The notes under the pieces are model-generated. The model worked only from the letters and a program-made list of their open reading frames with translations. It was not told where the DNA came from and ran no database searches. From positions 1 through 64,000 of the forward strand of contig JAQTZA010000008.1 of the NCBI GenBank assembly GCA_028687995.1: a stretch of 64,000 nucleotides of DNA, given 5' to 3'. Both the position numbers and the translations under genes were made by a program. Source of the DNA: Bacteroidales bacterium. GTDB lineage: Bacteria; Bacteroidota; Bacteroidia; Bacteroidales; UBA7332. Positions 56,243-64,000 of the stretch are shown one piece after another (position 1 is the stretch's first letter; the number at the start of each line of letters is the position of its first letter).

Positions 56243-57541
56243 TTATTTGGTGTAATAATTAATATCTGTAAGGGCATCGGCAACCACAAAAGTGCTTCCT
56301 CCTACAAATATCAAATCATTTGGTTCCGCATTTTTTCGTGAAGCAAGTATTGCCTCTTTTACTGTTGCGTATGCAGTACCTATTAAGCCATTCAATGCAG
56401 CCATCGATTGCAATTCAAATGCATTCAAGGCTCGAGGCACTGATGCCTTTGAAAAATAGTAAGTAGCATCAGTTGGCAATAACGACAATACTCTTCGAAT
56501 ATCCTTATCGTTGACCATTCCCAAAACGATATGCAATCGTTCGTATATTTCTGAGCTCAACTGCTCTACAACATATTGTATTCCGCCTTCGTTGTGTGCC
56601 GTATCGCAAATAATGCGTGGCGATTCATCCAGTTGTTGCCAGCGACCTTGCAAACCAGTCAGTGTGCAAACATTCGAAAAACCGATGTGAATCACTTCGT
56701 TATCAATCGCAAATCCGCTATGGATAAGTTCTTCAACTGTTGCAAGCACCGTTGCTGCATTTTTATCCTGGCAAAGACCACCCAACTCCCCGATTATTTC
56801 CCCAAATCTATTGGTTTCAAACCGCCAACGACCTGAACTTTCTTTTTCTGATTTGAGGATAGGATTATCTTCTTGCGCAAATCGAATGGTTGATGACATT
56901 TCATGTGCCTTCTTCTCAAAAACACTTCTCACTTCACCTGTTGCTTCGCCAATAATGACAGGCACATTTTTTTTAATAATACCTGCTTTTTCAGTCGCTA
57001 TTTTTGGCAATGTATCTCCCAAAAACTGAACATGATCGAAACTAATATTGGTAATTACCGACACGATTGGTGTAATAATGTTGGTGCTATCGAGTCGACC
57101 GCCCAATCCTACTTCGATGATTGCCACATCTACCTCACAATGAGCAAAATAGTCGAAGGCCATCATCATTGTGAGTTCAAAAAATGAGGGAGATATTTGT
57201 TCTGAAAAAGCACGATGTTTAGACACAAAATCGACCACAAAATCTTGCGAAATCATTTCTCCATTCACACGGATTCGCTCTCGGAAGTCAACTAAATGTG
57301 GAGAAGTATAAAGTCCGGTTTTGTACCCTGCTTTTTGCAAAATGGCAGCCAACAAATGCGAAGTAGAGCCTTTACCATTGGTGCCACCTACGTGAATTGT
57401 TTTGTATTTTCTATGTGGATAATTCAAATATTTGTCTAACGCCAAACTATTGTCTAATCCTTCTTTGTATGCCGACGCACCTGTCCGTTGATAGACAGGC
57501 AGGCGACTATATAGATATTTAATTGTTTGTTCGTAATTCAT
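56243..57541 (-). CDS. folC: Folylpolyglutamate/dihydrofolate synthase
   Basis: 432 residues, usual for FolC. The P-loop is GGTNGKGSTSHLL (about 51-63) and the Mur-ligase-like folds are marked by GLGGRLDSTNIITP (about 143-156), ISFDHVQFLGDTLPKIATEKAGI (about 168-190) and DTAHNEGG (about 315). It adds glutamate to dihydropteroate and to folates. It has no operon partner; the ECF sigma gene is downstream on the same strand after about 195 bases, and PIN-PhoH diverges upstream. Confidence 0.95.
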   Translation of the reverse strand: MNYEQTIKYLYSRLPVYQRTGASAYKEGLDNSLALDKYLNYPHRKYKTIHVGGTNGKGSTSHLLAAILQKAGYKTGLYTSPHLVDFRERIRVNGEMISQDFVVDFVSKHRAFSEQISPSFFELTMMMAFDYFAHCEVDVAIIEVGLGGRLDSTNIITPIVSVITNISFDHVQFLGDTLPKIATEKAGIIKKNVPVIIGEATGEVRSVFEKKAHEMSSTIRFAQEDNPILKSEKESSGRWRFETNRFGEIIGELGGLCQDKNAATVLATVEELIHSGFAIDNEVIHIGFSNVCTLTGLQGRWQQLDESPRIICDTAHNEGGIQYVVEQLSSEIYERLHIVLGMVNDKDIRRVLSLLPTDATYYFSKASVPRALNAFELQSMAALNGLIGTAYATVKEAILASRKNAEPNDLIFVGGSTFVVADALTDINYYTK

Positions 57542-57623
57542 CTAAAATAATCCACCTCAAAAGTTGATTTAACAAAAATATTGTCTAATTTTAATGCAAA
57601 TATCAACAATAAAATTGAAAATT

Positions 57624-58949
57624 ATGGGAGCCAAGAAGAATTTTGTGTTGGATACAAATATTATCCTGCACGATTACAAGTGTTTAGAGAATTTTGAGGA
57701 TAATGATCTCTACATTCCAATTGTAGTGCTCGAAGAGTTGGATAAATTCAAAAAAGGCTCGGAGCAAATAAATTTCAATGCTCGGGAGTTTGTTCGTCAA
57801 CTGGACGAAATCACCGACAACGATTTGTTCAAAAAAGGCGCCAGTTTAGGTGGTAGTCTGGGTAAACTGTTCATTGTGGTGAGCGATAAGATGGAACCCG
57901 AAGTGGCTGAAGTTTTTCAGGAGCGCATTCCCGATCACAAGATTCTATCATCAGCAATTACGCTGATGAAGAAAATGCCCAAAACCAAGACCATTCTGGT
58001 GACAAAAGATATTAACCTTCGCATGAAAGCGCGCGCATTGGGCATCGTTACCGAAGATTACATCAACGATAAGGTGACAAATGTAGATTTGTTTGACAAA
58101 AAAGAGCAGATTTTCACCGATGTAGATCCAGATTTAATTGATAGAATCTATGCTTCGAAAGAGGGCGTTTCTGTCTCCGAATTCAATCAAGGACATTTAC
58201 TGCAACCCAACGAATGTTTCATTATGCAAAGCATTCGTTCGTCGGTATTGGTTCGATATAATCCTATTGATAAGACGATTATAAAAATTAAAAAGGACAA
58301 AAACTATGGAATAGAACCTCGCAATGCAGAGCAAAGTTTCGCTTTTGAGGTGCTCAATGCCAAAGATGTGCAATTAGTAGCTATCACAGGGAAAGCCGGA
58401 ACGGGAAAAACCCTTCTAGCATTGGCATCAGCCCTCAAACAACATCAGGAATATAAGCAAATACTCCTCGCCCGCCCGATTGTTTCGTTGGCAAACAAAG
58501 ACATCGGATTTTTACCAGGTGACGAAAAACAAAAAATTGCGCCTTACATGCAACCGCTTTTCGACAATCTGTCGGTTATTAAACATCAATTTCTGCCCTC
58601 TTCACCCGACAGCAAAATAATTGATGACATGCTTGTCAACAACCAGTTGATAATCGAAGCTTTAGCATTCATTCGTGGGAGAAGTTTGTCCGAAACTTTT
58701 TGCATTATTGATGAAGCTCAAAACCTTACTCCCCATGAAGTGAAAACGATAGTAACTCGTGCTGGCGAAGGAACTAAAATGGTATTTACAGGTGATATTC
58801 AACAGATTGACTCTCCTTATCTTGATGCCGAATCCAATGGATTAGCGTATTTGATTGACAAAATGAAAGGTCAAGAGGTGTTTGCCCATATCAATCTGCT
58901 GAAAGGCGAACGAAGCAAATTATCTGAGTTAGCAAGTAATTTGCTATAA
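57624..58949 (+). CDS. PIN-PhoH ATPase/RNase (PhoH2-like)
   Basis: I use the second ATG (MGAKKNFVLDTN), giving 441 residues; the frame begins ten codons earlier. Residues 5-140 form a PIN RNase domain (VLDTNIILHD start with acidic Asp residues). A linker leads to the PhoH ATPase domain with Walker A ITGKAGTGKTLLALA (about 255) and Walker B FCIIDEAQNLTP (about 368). The pair fits the PhoH2 family: an RNA helicase/RNase coupled to ATP. It acts in the cytoplasm; no toxin-antitoxin partner (PhoAT) is visible nearby. Its gene diverges from folC. Confidence 0.93.
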   Translation: MGAKKNFVLDTNIILHDYKCLENFEDNDLYIPIVVLEELDKFKKGSEQINFNAREFVRQLDEITDNDLFKKGASLGGSLGKLFIVVSDKMEPEVAEVFQERIPDHKILSSAITLMKKMPKTKTILVTKDINLRMKARALGIVTEDYINDKVTNVDLFDKKEQIFTDVDPDLIDRIYASKEGVSVSEFNQGHLLQPNECFIMQSIRSSVLVRYNPIDKTIIKIKKDKNYGIEPRNAEQSFAFEVLNAKDVQLVAITGKAGTGKTLLALASALKQHQEYKQILLARPIVSLANKDIGFLPGDEKQKIAPYMQPLFDNLSVIKHQFLPSSPDSKIIDDMLVNNQLIIEALAFIRGRSLSETFCIIDEAQNLTPHEVKTIVTRAGEGTKMVFTGDIQQIDSPYLDAESNGLAYLIDKMKGQEVFAHINLLKGERSKLSELASNLL

Positions 58950-59028
58950 CAAAAAAGTGAAAAAATTAATGATCATTCCGATGTATTAGTAGAATAAGCA
59001 AATAGCTGTCATTCAGCAATTTTTTGAA

Positions 59029-59078
59029 ACATAAACAGAATTATGATTAAACCCATATTTCTGTTTATGTATTTTTTT
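59029..59078 (+). terminator. Perfect 12-bp hairpin terminator after PIN-PhoH
   Basis: ACATAAACAGAA and TTCTGTTTATGT pair perfectly around an 18-nt loop, then ATTTTTTT. It lies 80 bases past the PhoH stop and 30 bases before the next start, so it could also be a leader structure. Confidence 0.7.
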
Positions 59079-59107
59079 AAATCAAAAATGAAATAAATTT
59101 CAAAAAA

Positions 59108-59938
59108 ATGACACCAAATAACACAGCAATAAGAACAGCATTGTGGAGAGCTTTACACAGTCAAATTGATGCTCAACCATTTGTATTTGAAGACGAAATT
59201 GGATTAAAATTAATTGATCCAACTGAAGATTGGCAACAACGACCTGATATGAAATTCACCAAACGCATTAGAGCTTCCATTGTAGCTCGTGCTAGATATG
59301 TTGAAGATCTATTAATGGAACAAATTAAACAGGGCGTCAGTCAATATGTAATACTTGGGTCGGGACTTGACACCTTTGCTCAACGAAGATTAAATGAAGA
59401 TACTAACCTTCATATATTCGAAATTGACCACCCTGATACGTTAACTTGGAAACAAGAACGATTAAAAGAACTGGGTTATGGGGTTCCTAATTATTTACAC
59501 TTTGTTCCGGTTGATTTTGAAACCGATTCATGGTATGAGGCGTTGATGAAAGGAAAATTTGACAAAAATAAAAAGAGTGTAATTGCTAGTACAGGCGTTA
59601 CGTTATATTTAACAAAGGAGGCGATTATATCAACTCTAAATCAAATAGCGACATTCGCGTCTGGATCAACGCTTGCCATGACTTTCAATTTACCCATTGA
59701 ATTGGTTGATGAAGATGATAAACCATTAATAGAAATGTCAATAAAAGGCGCACATGCATCAGGAACACCTATGATCAGTTTTTTTGCACCTGATGAAATA
59801 CTGGCTTTAGCTCGTGAAGCTGGCTTTAAAAAAGCAAAGACAATATCTACAAAAGAAATGAAACAGCTCTATTTTGCAAATAGAACAGATGATCTATATC
59901 CTGCATCTGGAGAGATATTTTTAATCGCAACAACATAA
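59108..59938 (+). CDS. SAM-dependent methyltransferase, LCM/TIGR00027 type
   Basis: 276 residues, no signal peptide. The AdoMet motif YVILGSGLDTFAQRR (about 80-94), FEIDHPDTLTWKQERL (about 110-125) and SVIASTGVTLYLTKE mark the leucine carboxyl methyltransferase-like family (TIGR00027). In actinobacteria such enzymes act on small acids; the acceptor here is unknown. The amidase gene follows 14 bases after its stop, hinting at a shared mRNA, though the biochemical link is unclear. Confidence 0.85.
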   Translation: MTPNNTAIRTALWRALHSQIDAQPFVFEDEIGLKLIDPTEDWQQRPDMKFTKRIRASIVARARYVEDLLMEQIKQGVSQYVILGSGLDTFAQRRLNEDTNLHIFEIDHPDTLTWKQERLKELGYGVPNYLHFVPVDFETDSWYEALMKGKFDKNKKSVIASTGVTLYLTKEAIISTLNQIATFASGSTLAMTFNLPIELVDEDDKPLIEMSIKGAHASGTPMISFFAPDEILALAREAGFKKAKTISTKEMKQLYFANRTDDLYPASGEIFLIATT

Positions 59939-59951
59939 AAAATATTTGCTG

Positions 59952-61574
59952 ATGAAACGACGAAATTTTATAACCAATGTAGGCCTCACGCTAACTGGGC
60001 TATCGCTATTCCATAGCAATTTGGTAAATGCTGTCAATATCAATCATGACAAAAAAAAGAAAGAAAACAACTTCGAAGACAATTTCGAATTGAATGAAGT
60101 AACGATTACAGAACTTCAGGAAAAAATGTCGAGTGGCGATATCAATTCAGAACAAATCACACAACTATATTTGAACAGAATCGCTGCGATTGACAAAAAA
60201 GGTCCTGCCATAAATGCTGTTATAGAGATAAATCCCGATGCAATAAGTATTGCGAAGACAATGGATATAGAAAGAAAAAATGGAAAAATAAGAAGCTTGC
60301 TCCACGGAATACCTGTTTTGATAAAAGACAACATTGACACTTCCGATAATATGATAACTAGTGCTGGATCATTAGCATTGCAACATAACAAGGCTTTGAA
60401 AGATGCATTTATCATAAAAAAATTACGAGAATCGGGAGCTGTTATTTTAGGGAAAACAAACTTGAGTGAATGGGCAAACTTTCGCTCTATGCGCTCTTGC
60501 AGTGGATGGAGCAGTCGTGGCGGTCAAACCAAAAATCCATACATGCTAGACCGATCCACATCTGGCTCGAGTGCTGGCTCAGGAGCGGCTGTAGCTGCCA
60601 ACTTATGTGCAGTCGCTATCGGCACCGAAACCAATGGTTCGATTTGTGCACCAGCATCAATTTGTGGAATTGTGGGCATCAAACCTACCGTAGGTTTATG
60701 GAGTCGTTCAGGAATCATTCCTATTTCTGCCACACAAGATACTGCTGGACCGATGACTAGAACTGTAAAAGATGCTGCCATTTTCCTCGGACTTCTTTGT
60801 GGAGTAGATGAGGAAGACCCAACAACAAACAATTCCAAAGCAAAAAATCCAATCGACTACAGCACTTTTCTAGATAAAAATGGGTTGAACGGAAAACGTA
60901 TCGGTATTGATAAATCATTTCTAAAGAGACACGAAGGCGTTGATGATTTATTCAATAAAGCGCTAGAGAAAATGAAAAGTGAAGGAGCTCATATTATAGA
61001 AATAGAACCACTTATTACGGACAAATCAGTGAACGATGCTGAGACAAATGTGTTGTGCTATGAGTTAAAAGAGGGCGTAAATAAATATTTATCTCGTTCA
61101 AATTCAACGCTAAAAACGCTAAAAGAAATCATCCAGTTTAATTTAGAGAATGAATCGAAAGTAATGCCCTATTTCAAACAAGAATATTTTGAAATGTCAG
61201 AGGCAAAGGGGGATTTGAAAAGTGCAGAATATATAGCTGCTCTCGAAATTACATACACAGGATCACGAAATGCCATCGATAATGCATTGAAAAAATACAA
61301 TCTGGATGCCATTTGCGAACCAGTGATTGGGCCTGCCAATTGCATCGATGAAGTAAATGGCGATTACGGAATCTATTACAGTACAGGCATTGCTGCCATG
61401 GCGGGATATCCTCACATTACTGTTCCGGCGGGTACTATTTTCGGGTTGCCAGTTGGTATCAATTTCTTCGGAACAGCATACACCGAGCCAACTTTGATTT
61501 CGATTGGATACGCCTACGAACAGGCGACCAAACATCGAACTACGCCCAAATTTAAAAAGACTTTCGATTTGTAA
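59952..61574 (+). CDS. Exported amidase of the amidase-signature family
   Basis: Start at MKRRNFITN (540 residues); two codons further upstream are open from a TTG. Residues 1-28 look like a twin-arginine-type signal (RRNFIT, then hydrophobic, ending VNA). The amidase signature is complete: catalytic Lys125 in PVLIKDNIDT, and SGSSAGSGAA (about 202-211) with the cis-Ser and nucleophilic Ser, then GTETNGSICAPAS. It resembles GatA-type enzymes but is exported, so it is not the tRNA amidotransferase; it more likely hydrolyses an amide or peptide in the envelope. Whether Tat or Sec is used cannot be decided. Confidence 0.88.
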   Translation: MKRRNFITNVGLTLTGLSLFHSNLVNAVNINHDKKKKENNFEDNFELNEVTITELQEKMSSGDINSEQITQLYLNRIAAIDKKGPAINAVIEINPDAISIAKTMDIERKNGKIRSLLHGIPVLIKDNIDTSDNMITSAGSLALQHNKALKDAFIIKKLRESGAVILGKTNLSEWANFRSMRSCSGWSSRGGQTKNPYMLDRSTSGSSAGSGAAVAANLCAVAIGTETNGSICAPASICGIVGIKPTVGLWSRSGIIPISATQDTAGPMTRTVKDAAIFLGLLCGVDEEDPTTNNSKAKNPIDYSTFLDKNGLNGKRIGIDKSFLKRHEGVDDLFNKALEKMKSEGAHIIEIEPLITDKSVNDAETNVLCYELKEGVNKYLSRSNSTLKTLKEIIQFNLENESKVMPYFKQEYFEMSEAKGDLKSAEYIAALEITYTGSRNAIDNALKKYNLDAICEPVIGPANCIDEVNGDYGIYYSTGIAAMAGYPHITVPAGTIFGLPVGINFFGTAYTEPTLISIGYAYEQATKHRTTPKFKKTFDL

Positions 61575-61711
61575 ATGATGTATTTATGTAATCATGAAAT
61601 AAAGTACGCTAACAGATTAGAATTTTAACGTGCTAATTTTTGTATTTGATTCGGTTATTCTATCTAATCTATAAAAATCACAAAAAAAGATTCTTAATAA
61701 ATCATTTTCCC

Positions 61712-61719
61712 TATTTTTG
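61712..61719 (+). promoter_or_regulatory. -7 element for the M3 peptidase gene
   Basis: TATTTTTG, exact TAnnTTTG, 28 bases before the ATG. A -33 TTG is not evident. Confidence 0.45.
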
Positions 61720-61747
61720 CTGTTTAAACATTTAGAGAAGAGAGAGT

Positions 61748-63841
61748 ATGAAAAGAAAAGAATTATTATTTACAGCAATCCTGTTTATCAGCGTAACTAT
61801 GACACAAGCAACAAATCCGTTTTTATCAAAACTTAACACCCCGTTTGAAACCGCACCGTTTGACAAAATCAAAAATGCAGATTACGAACCTGCTTTCGAA
61901 GAGGGAATGAAACGTCACAACAAAGAGATTGACGAAATCACTAACAATACACAAGCTCCCACTTTTGTCAATACCATTGAGGCATTGGAACACTCTGGCG
62001 AGTTATTGAGTTTCGTAAGCAGCGTTTTCTTTAACCTCAACAGTGCCGAAAGCAACGATGAGATGATGGATATTTCGCAAAAGATATCTCCCAAACTGAC
62101 TGAACACAGCAATAATATCAACCTCAACGAGAAGCTTTTTGCTCGTGTAAAAGCTGTTTATGACCAACGCGAGAAACTCGGTTTAACTACTGAACAAAAG
62201 AAATTGACCGAAAATACATTCGACAGTTTCGAAAAGAACGGAGCAAATCTTTCAGAGAAAGACAAAGAGACTTTTCGCAAATTGAGTACCGATCTTTCGC
62301 AAGCGACACTCAACTTCGGACAAAATGTATTGAAAGAGACCAACAATTACACGCTACTATTGACTGACAAAGGTGAATTGGCTGGTCTGCCATCAGATGT
62401 AGTGGATGCTGCTGCTATGAAGGCTAAAAAGAAAGAGCAAACGGGTTGGATTTTCGATTTATCAGCTCCTAGCTACATTGCCTTTATGAAATATGCTGAA
62501 CGACGAGATTTACGTGAGAAACTTTATCACGCCTACAACAGCAAAGGGATGAATGGAAACGAATACGACAACCGTGAAAACCTGAAACAAATTGCAAAAT
62601 TGCGTATGGAGATTGCTCAATTGATGGGATATCCCGACTATGCTACTTATGCACTCAAAAACCGTATGGCGAAAAACGAGACAAATGTATATGATTTATT
62701 GAATAAATTATTGGATGCCTACAAACCAGTTGCCAAACAAGAATATGCTGCAGTACAAGGCTTCGCCATTGGATCTGAAAATAAAAATATCACCGTAATG
62801 CCATGGGATTGGTCATTCTACAGCGAAAAACTAAAAGATAGCAAATACGACCTCAACGATGAGATGCTCCGCCCCTATTTTGAGTTGGAGAATGTAAAAA
62901 AAGGCGTTTTCGGATTGGCGACTGAACTTTATGGTCTAACCTTCAAGAAAAACAGCAAGATTCCTGTTTACCATGCTGAAGTAGAGGCGTTCGAGGTTTA
63001 TGATGCAAAGAAGAAGTTTATCGCCGTTTTATACACCGACTTCCACCCACGATCAGGCAAACGAAACGGCGCATGGATGACAGAATTTAGAGGTCAAAAA
63101 GTGGAGCACGGCAAAGAACAACGCCCGCAAGTATCCATTGTGATGAACTTCACTCGCCCAACTGAATCGAAACCAGCCTTATTGAGCTATGATGAAGTTA
63201 ACACATTCTTACATGAGTTTGGTCACTCGCTGCATGGCATGTTGACAGAATGTACCTACGAATCACTTTCAGGCACCAGTGTCTATCGTGATTTTGTGGA
63301 ATTGCCTTCGCAAGTAATGGAGAATTGGTTGAGCGAAAAAGAGTTTCTAGATCGGTTTGCATTTCATTACAAAACCGGTGAAAAGATGCCTGCTGAATTG
63401 ATTCAAAAAATCAAAGATGCCGACAATTTCAACATAGCCTATTTCTCTGTTCGTCAGTTGAATTTCGGGTTCCTCGATATGGCTTGGCACACACTTAAAA
63501 CACCTTACACTGGCGATGCTGTTACCTTCGAAACCGAAGCTTGCAAGAAGACACAAATCATGCCAATAGTGGAAGGTGTCGCTATCAGTCCTGCTTTTAG
63601 TCATATTTTTGCGGGAGGTTATGCTGCTGGCTACTACAGCTACAAATGGGCAGAAGTACTCGATGCGGATGCGTTTTCTGTATTCAAAGAAAAGGGAATC
63701 TTCAACAAAGAGGTGGCAAATTCGTTCCGCGAAAACATCCTCAAAAAAGGTGGCACCGAAGATCCGATGGTTCTCTACAAACGATTCCGTGGTCAGGAAC
63801 CAACCATTGATGCATTGTTGAAAAGAACTGGAGTGAAGTGA
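61748..63841 (+). CDS. M3-family oligopeptidase (Dcp-like), exported
   Basis: 697 residues. A signal peptide (about 1-20, MTQATN) is followed by the long helical M3 fold. The zinc motif FLHEFGHSLHGML has HEFGH at about 489-493 and the third ligand Glu in FVELPSQVMENW (about 518). It resembles peptidyl-dipeptidase Dcp and oligopeptidase A; the signal peptide places it in the periplasm, where it would trim short peptides. It is well conserved along its length and has a normal size. Confidence 0.93.
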   Translation: MKRKELLFTAILFISVTMTQATNPFLSKLNTPFETAPFDKIKNADYEPAFEEGMKRHNKEIDEITNNTQAPTFVNTIEALEHSGELLSFVSSVFFNLNSAESNDEMMDISQKISPKLTEHSNNINLNEKLFARVKAVYDQREKLGLTTEQKKLTENTFDSFEKNGANLSEKDKETFRKLSTDLSQATLNFGQNVLKETNNYTLLLTDKGELAGLPSDVVDAAAMKAKKKEQTGWIFDLSAPSYIAFMKYAERRDLREKLYHAYNSKGMNGNEYDNRENLKQIAKLRMEIAQLMGYPDYATYALKNRMAKNETNVYDLLNKLLDAYKPVAKQEYAAVQGFAIGSENKNITVMPWDWSFYSEKLKDSKYDLNDEMLRPYFELENVKKGVFGLATELYGLTFKKNSKIPVYHAEVEAFEVYDAKKKFIAVLYTDFHPRSGKRNGAWMTEFRGQKVEHGKEQRPQVSIVMNFTRPTESKPALLSYDEVNTFLHEFGHSLHGMLTECTYESLSGTSVYRDFVELPSQVMENWLSEKEFLDRFAFHYKTGEKMPAELIQKIKDADNFNIAYFSVRQLNFGFLDMAWHTLKTPYTGDAVTFETEACKKTQIMPIVEGVAISPAFSHIFAGGYAAGYYSYKWAEVLDADAFSVFKEKGIFNKEVANSFRENILKKGGTEDPMVLYKRFRGQEPTIDALLKRTGVK

Positions 63842-63921
63842 AAGCAAATGAATAATTGAGTTACTCAGTAATTATATTCTTCTAATTTTCAATTACCTTT
63901 TTAACATAAAGTTTACTATCA

Positions 63922-64000
63922 ATGGGGAAACAAATCCAAAATAAAGAATCAATTATCGAACTTATTAGAAGCAATCACACTGTTTTTGAACAATTTGGTA
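63922..64000 (+). CDS. Start of a gene cut by the window edge, MNT-like N-terminus
   Basis: The frame starts MGKQIQNKESIIELIRSN and runs 26 codons to the end of the window. The short helical start ending in EQFG looks like the N-terminus of MNT-type nucleotidyltransferases (antitoxins paired with HEPN RNases), which next have a GLFGS motif that is not visible here. The call is a guess from this fragment. Confidence 0.3.
   Translation, partial: MGKQIQNKESIIELIRSNHTVFEQFG

Overview
The window is AT-rich chromosomal DNA of a member of the Bacteroidota, most likely a Bacteroidales-type anaerobe or facultative anaerobe. Three lines of evidence support this. (1) Gene content and order are typical of the phylum: gliding-type GldF/GldG, the TamB-IleS-DksA-like-LspA-DUF4296-lipoprotein run, a short AMP nucleosidase, DUF2027-Smr, DUF6913 before dapA, and SDR-type threonine dehydrogenase with Kbl. 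(2) Promoters match the Bacteroidota consensus (TTG, 19-20 nt, TAnnTTTG), for example before aspS, ligA and the tRNA pair. (3) There are T9SS-like C-terminal domains and an OMP_b-brl_3-type outer-membrane barrel. Genus is not determined; Paludibacter-like is a guess. No phage, insertion sequence, rRNA operon or CRISPR array is visible.

Layout. 1-1250: two tiny His/Cys-rich membrane proteins followed by an array of nine 21-nt repeats and hairpins. 1250-3150: a minus-strand membrane cluster containing a signal peptidase I-like protein that lacks both catalytic residues. 3300-5700: a fused GldF-GldG transporter protein. 5764-7405: a ferredoxin-like protein diverging from a Crp/Fnr regulator across a 20-bp palindrome. 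7595-9575: groES-groEL with a sigma-54-like promoter. 9960-14057: a PKD lipoprotein, a Nudix hydrolase and a large AsmA-like protein. 14188-14364: tRNA-Pro and tRNA-Arg. 14709-21289: aspS, DUF2237, Nif3-like and zinc-ribbon coiled-coil proteins, an orphan HsdR-N nuclease-like domain, AMP nucleosidase and HolA.

21290-22539: an unusual 0.8-kb AT-rich intergenic stretch with a 46-codon minus-strand ORF, several copies of an ACATTTGT/ACAAATGT motif, nested palindromes and an XRE regulator. 22625-26528: pyrK-pyrD and two tandem secreted endonuclease I paralogues. 26536-36906: trmD, ligA, DUF6913-dapA, two PLP enzymes of sulfur amino-acid metabolism, DUF2027-Smr, pspC-uvrB. 36993-39827: an outer-membrane barrel. 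39845-50674: a long minus-strand run (tamB, ileS, DksA-like, lspA, DUF4296 lipoprotein, MBL hydrolase). 50750-58949: tsaD, the threonine-degrading pair kbl/tdh, a membrane metallophosphoesterase, an ECF sigma factor, folC and PIN-PhoH. 59108-64000: an LCM-like methyltransferase, a secreted amidase, an M3 oligopeptidase and the first codons of a further gene.

Most of the window is core housekeeping: DNA repair and replication (uvrB, ligA, holA), translation (aspS, ileS, trmD, tsaD, tRNAs), protein folding and cell-envelope assembly (tamB, AsmA-like, lspA). The regions that reward attention are the 21-nt repeat array, the catalytically stripped signal peptidase, the palindrome-rich intergenic region with its XRE gene and small ORF, and the sigma-54-like groES promoter.
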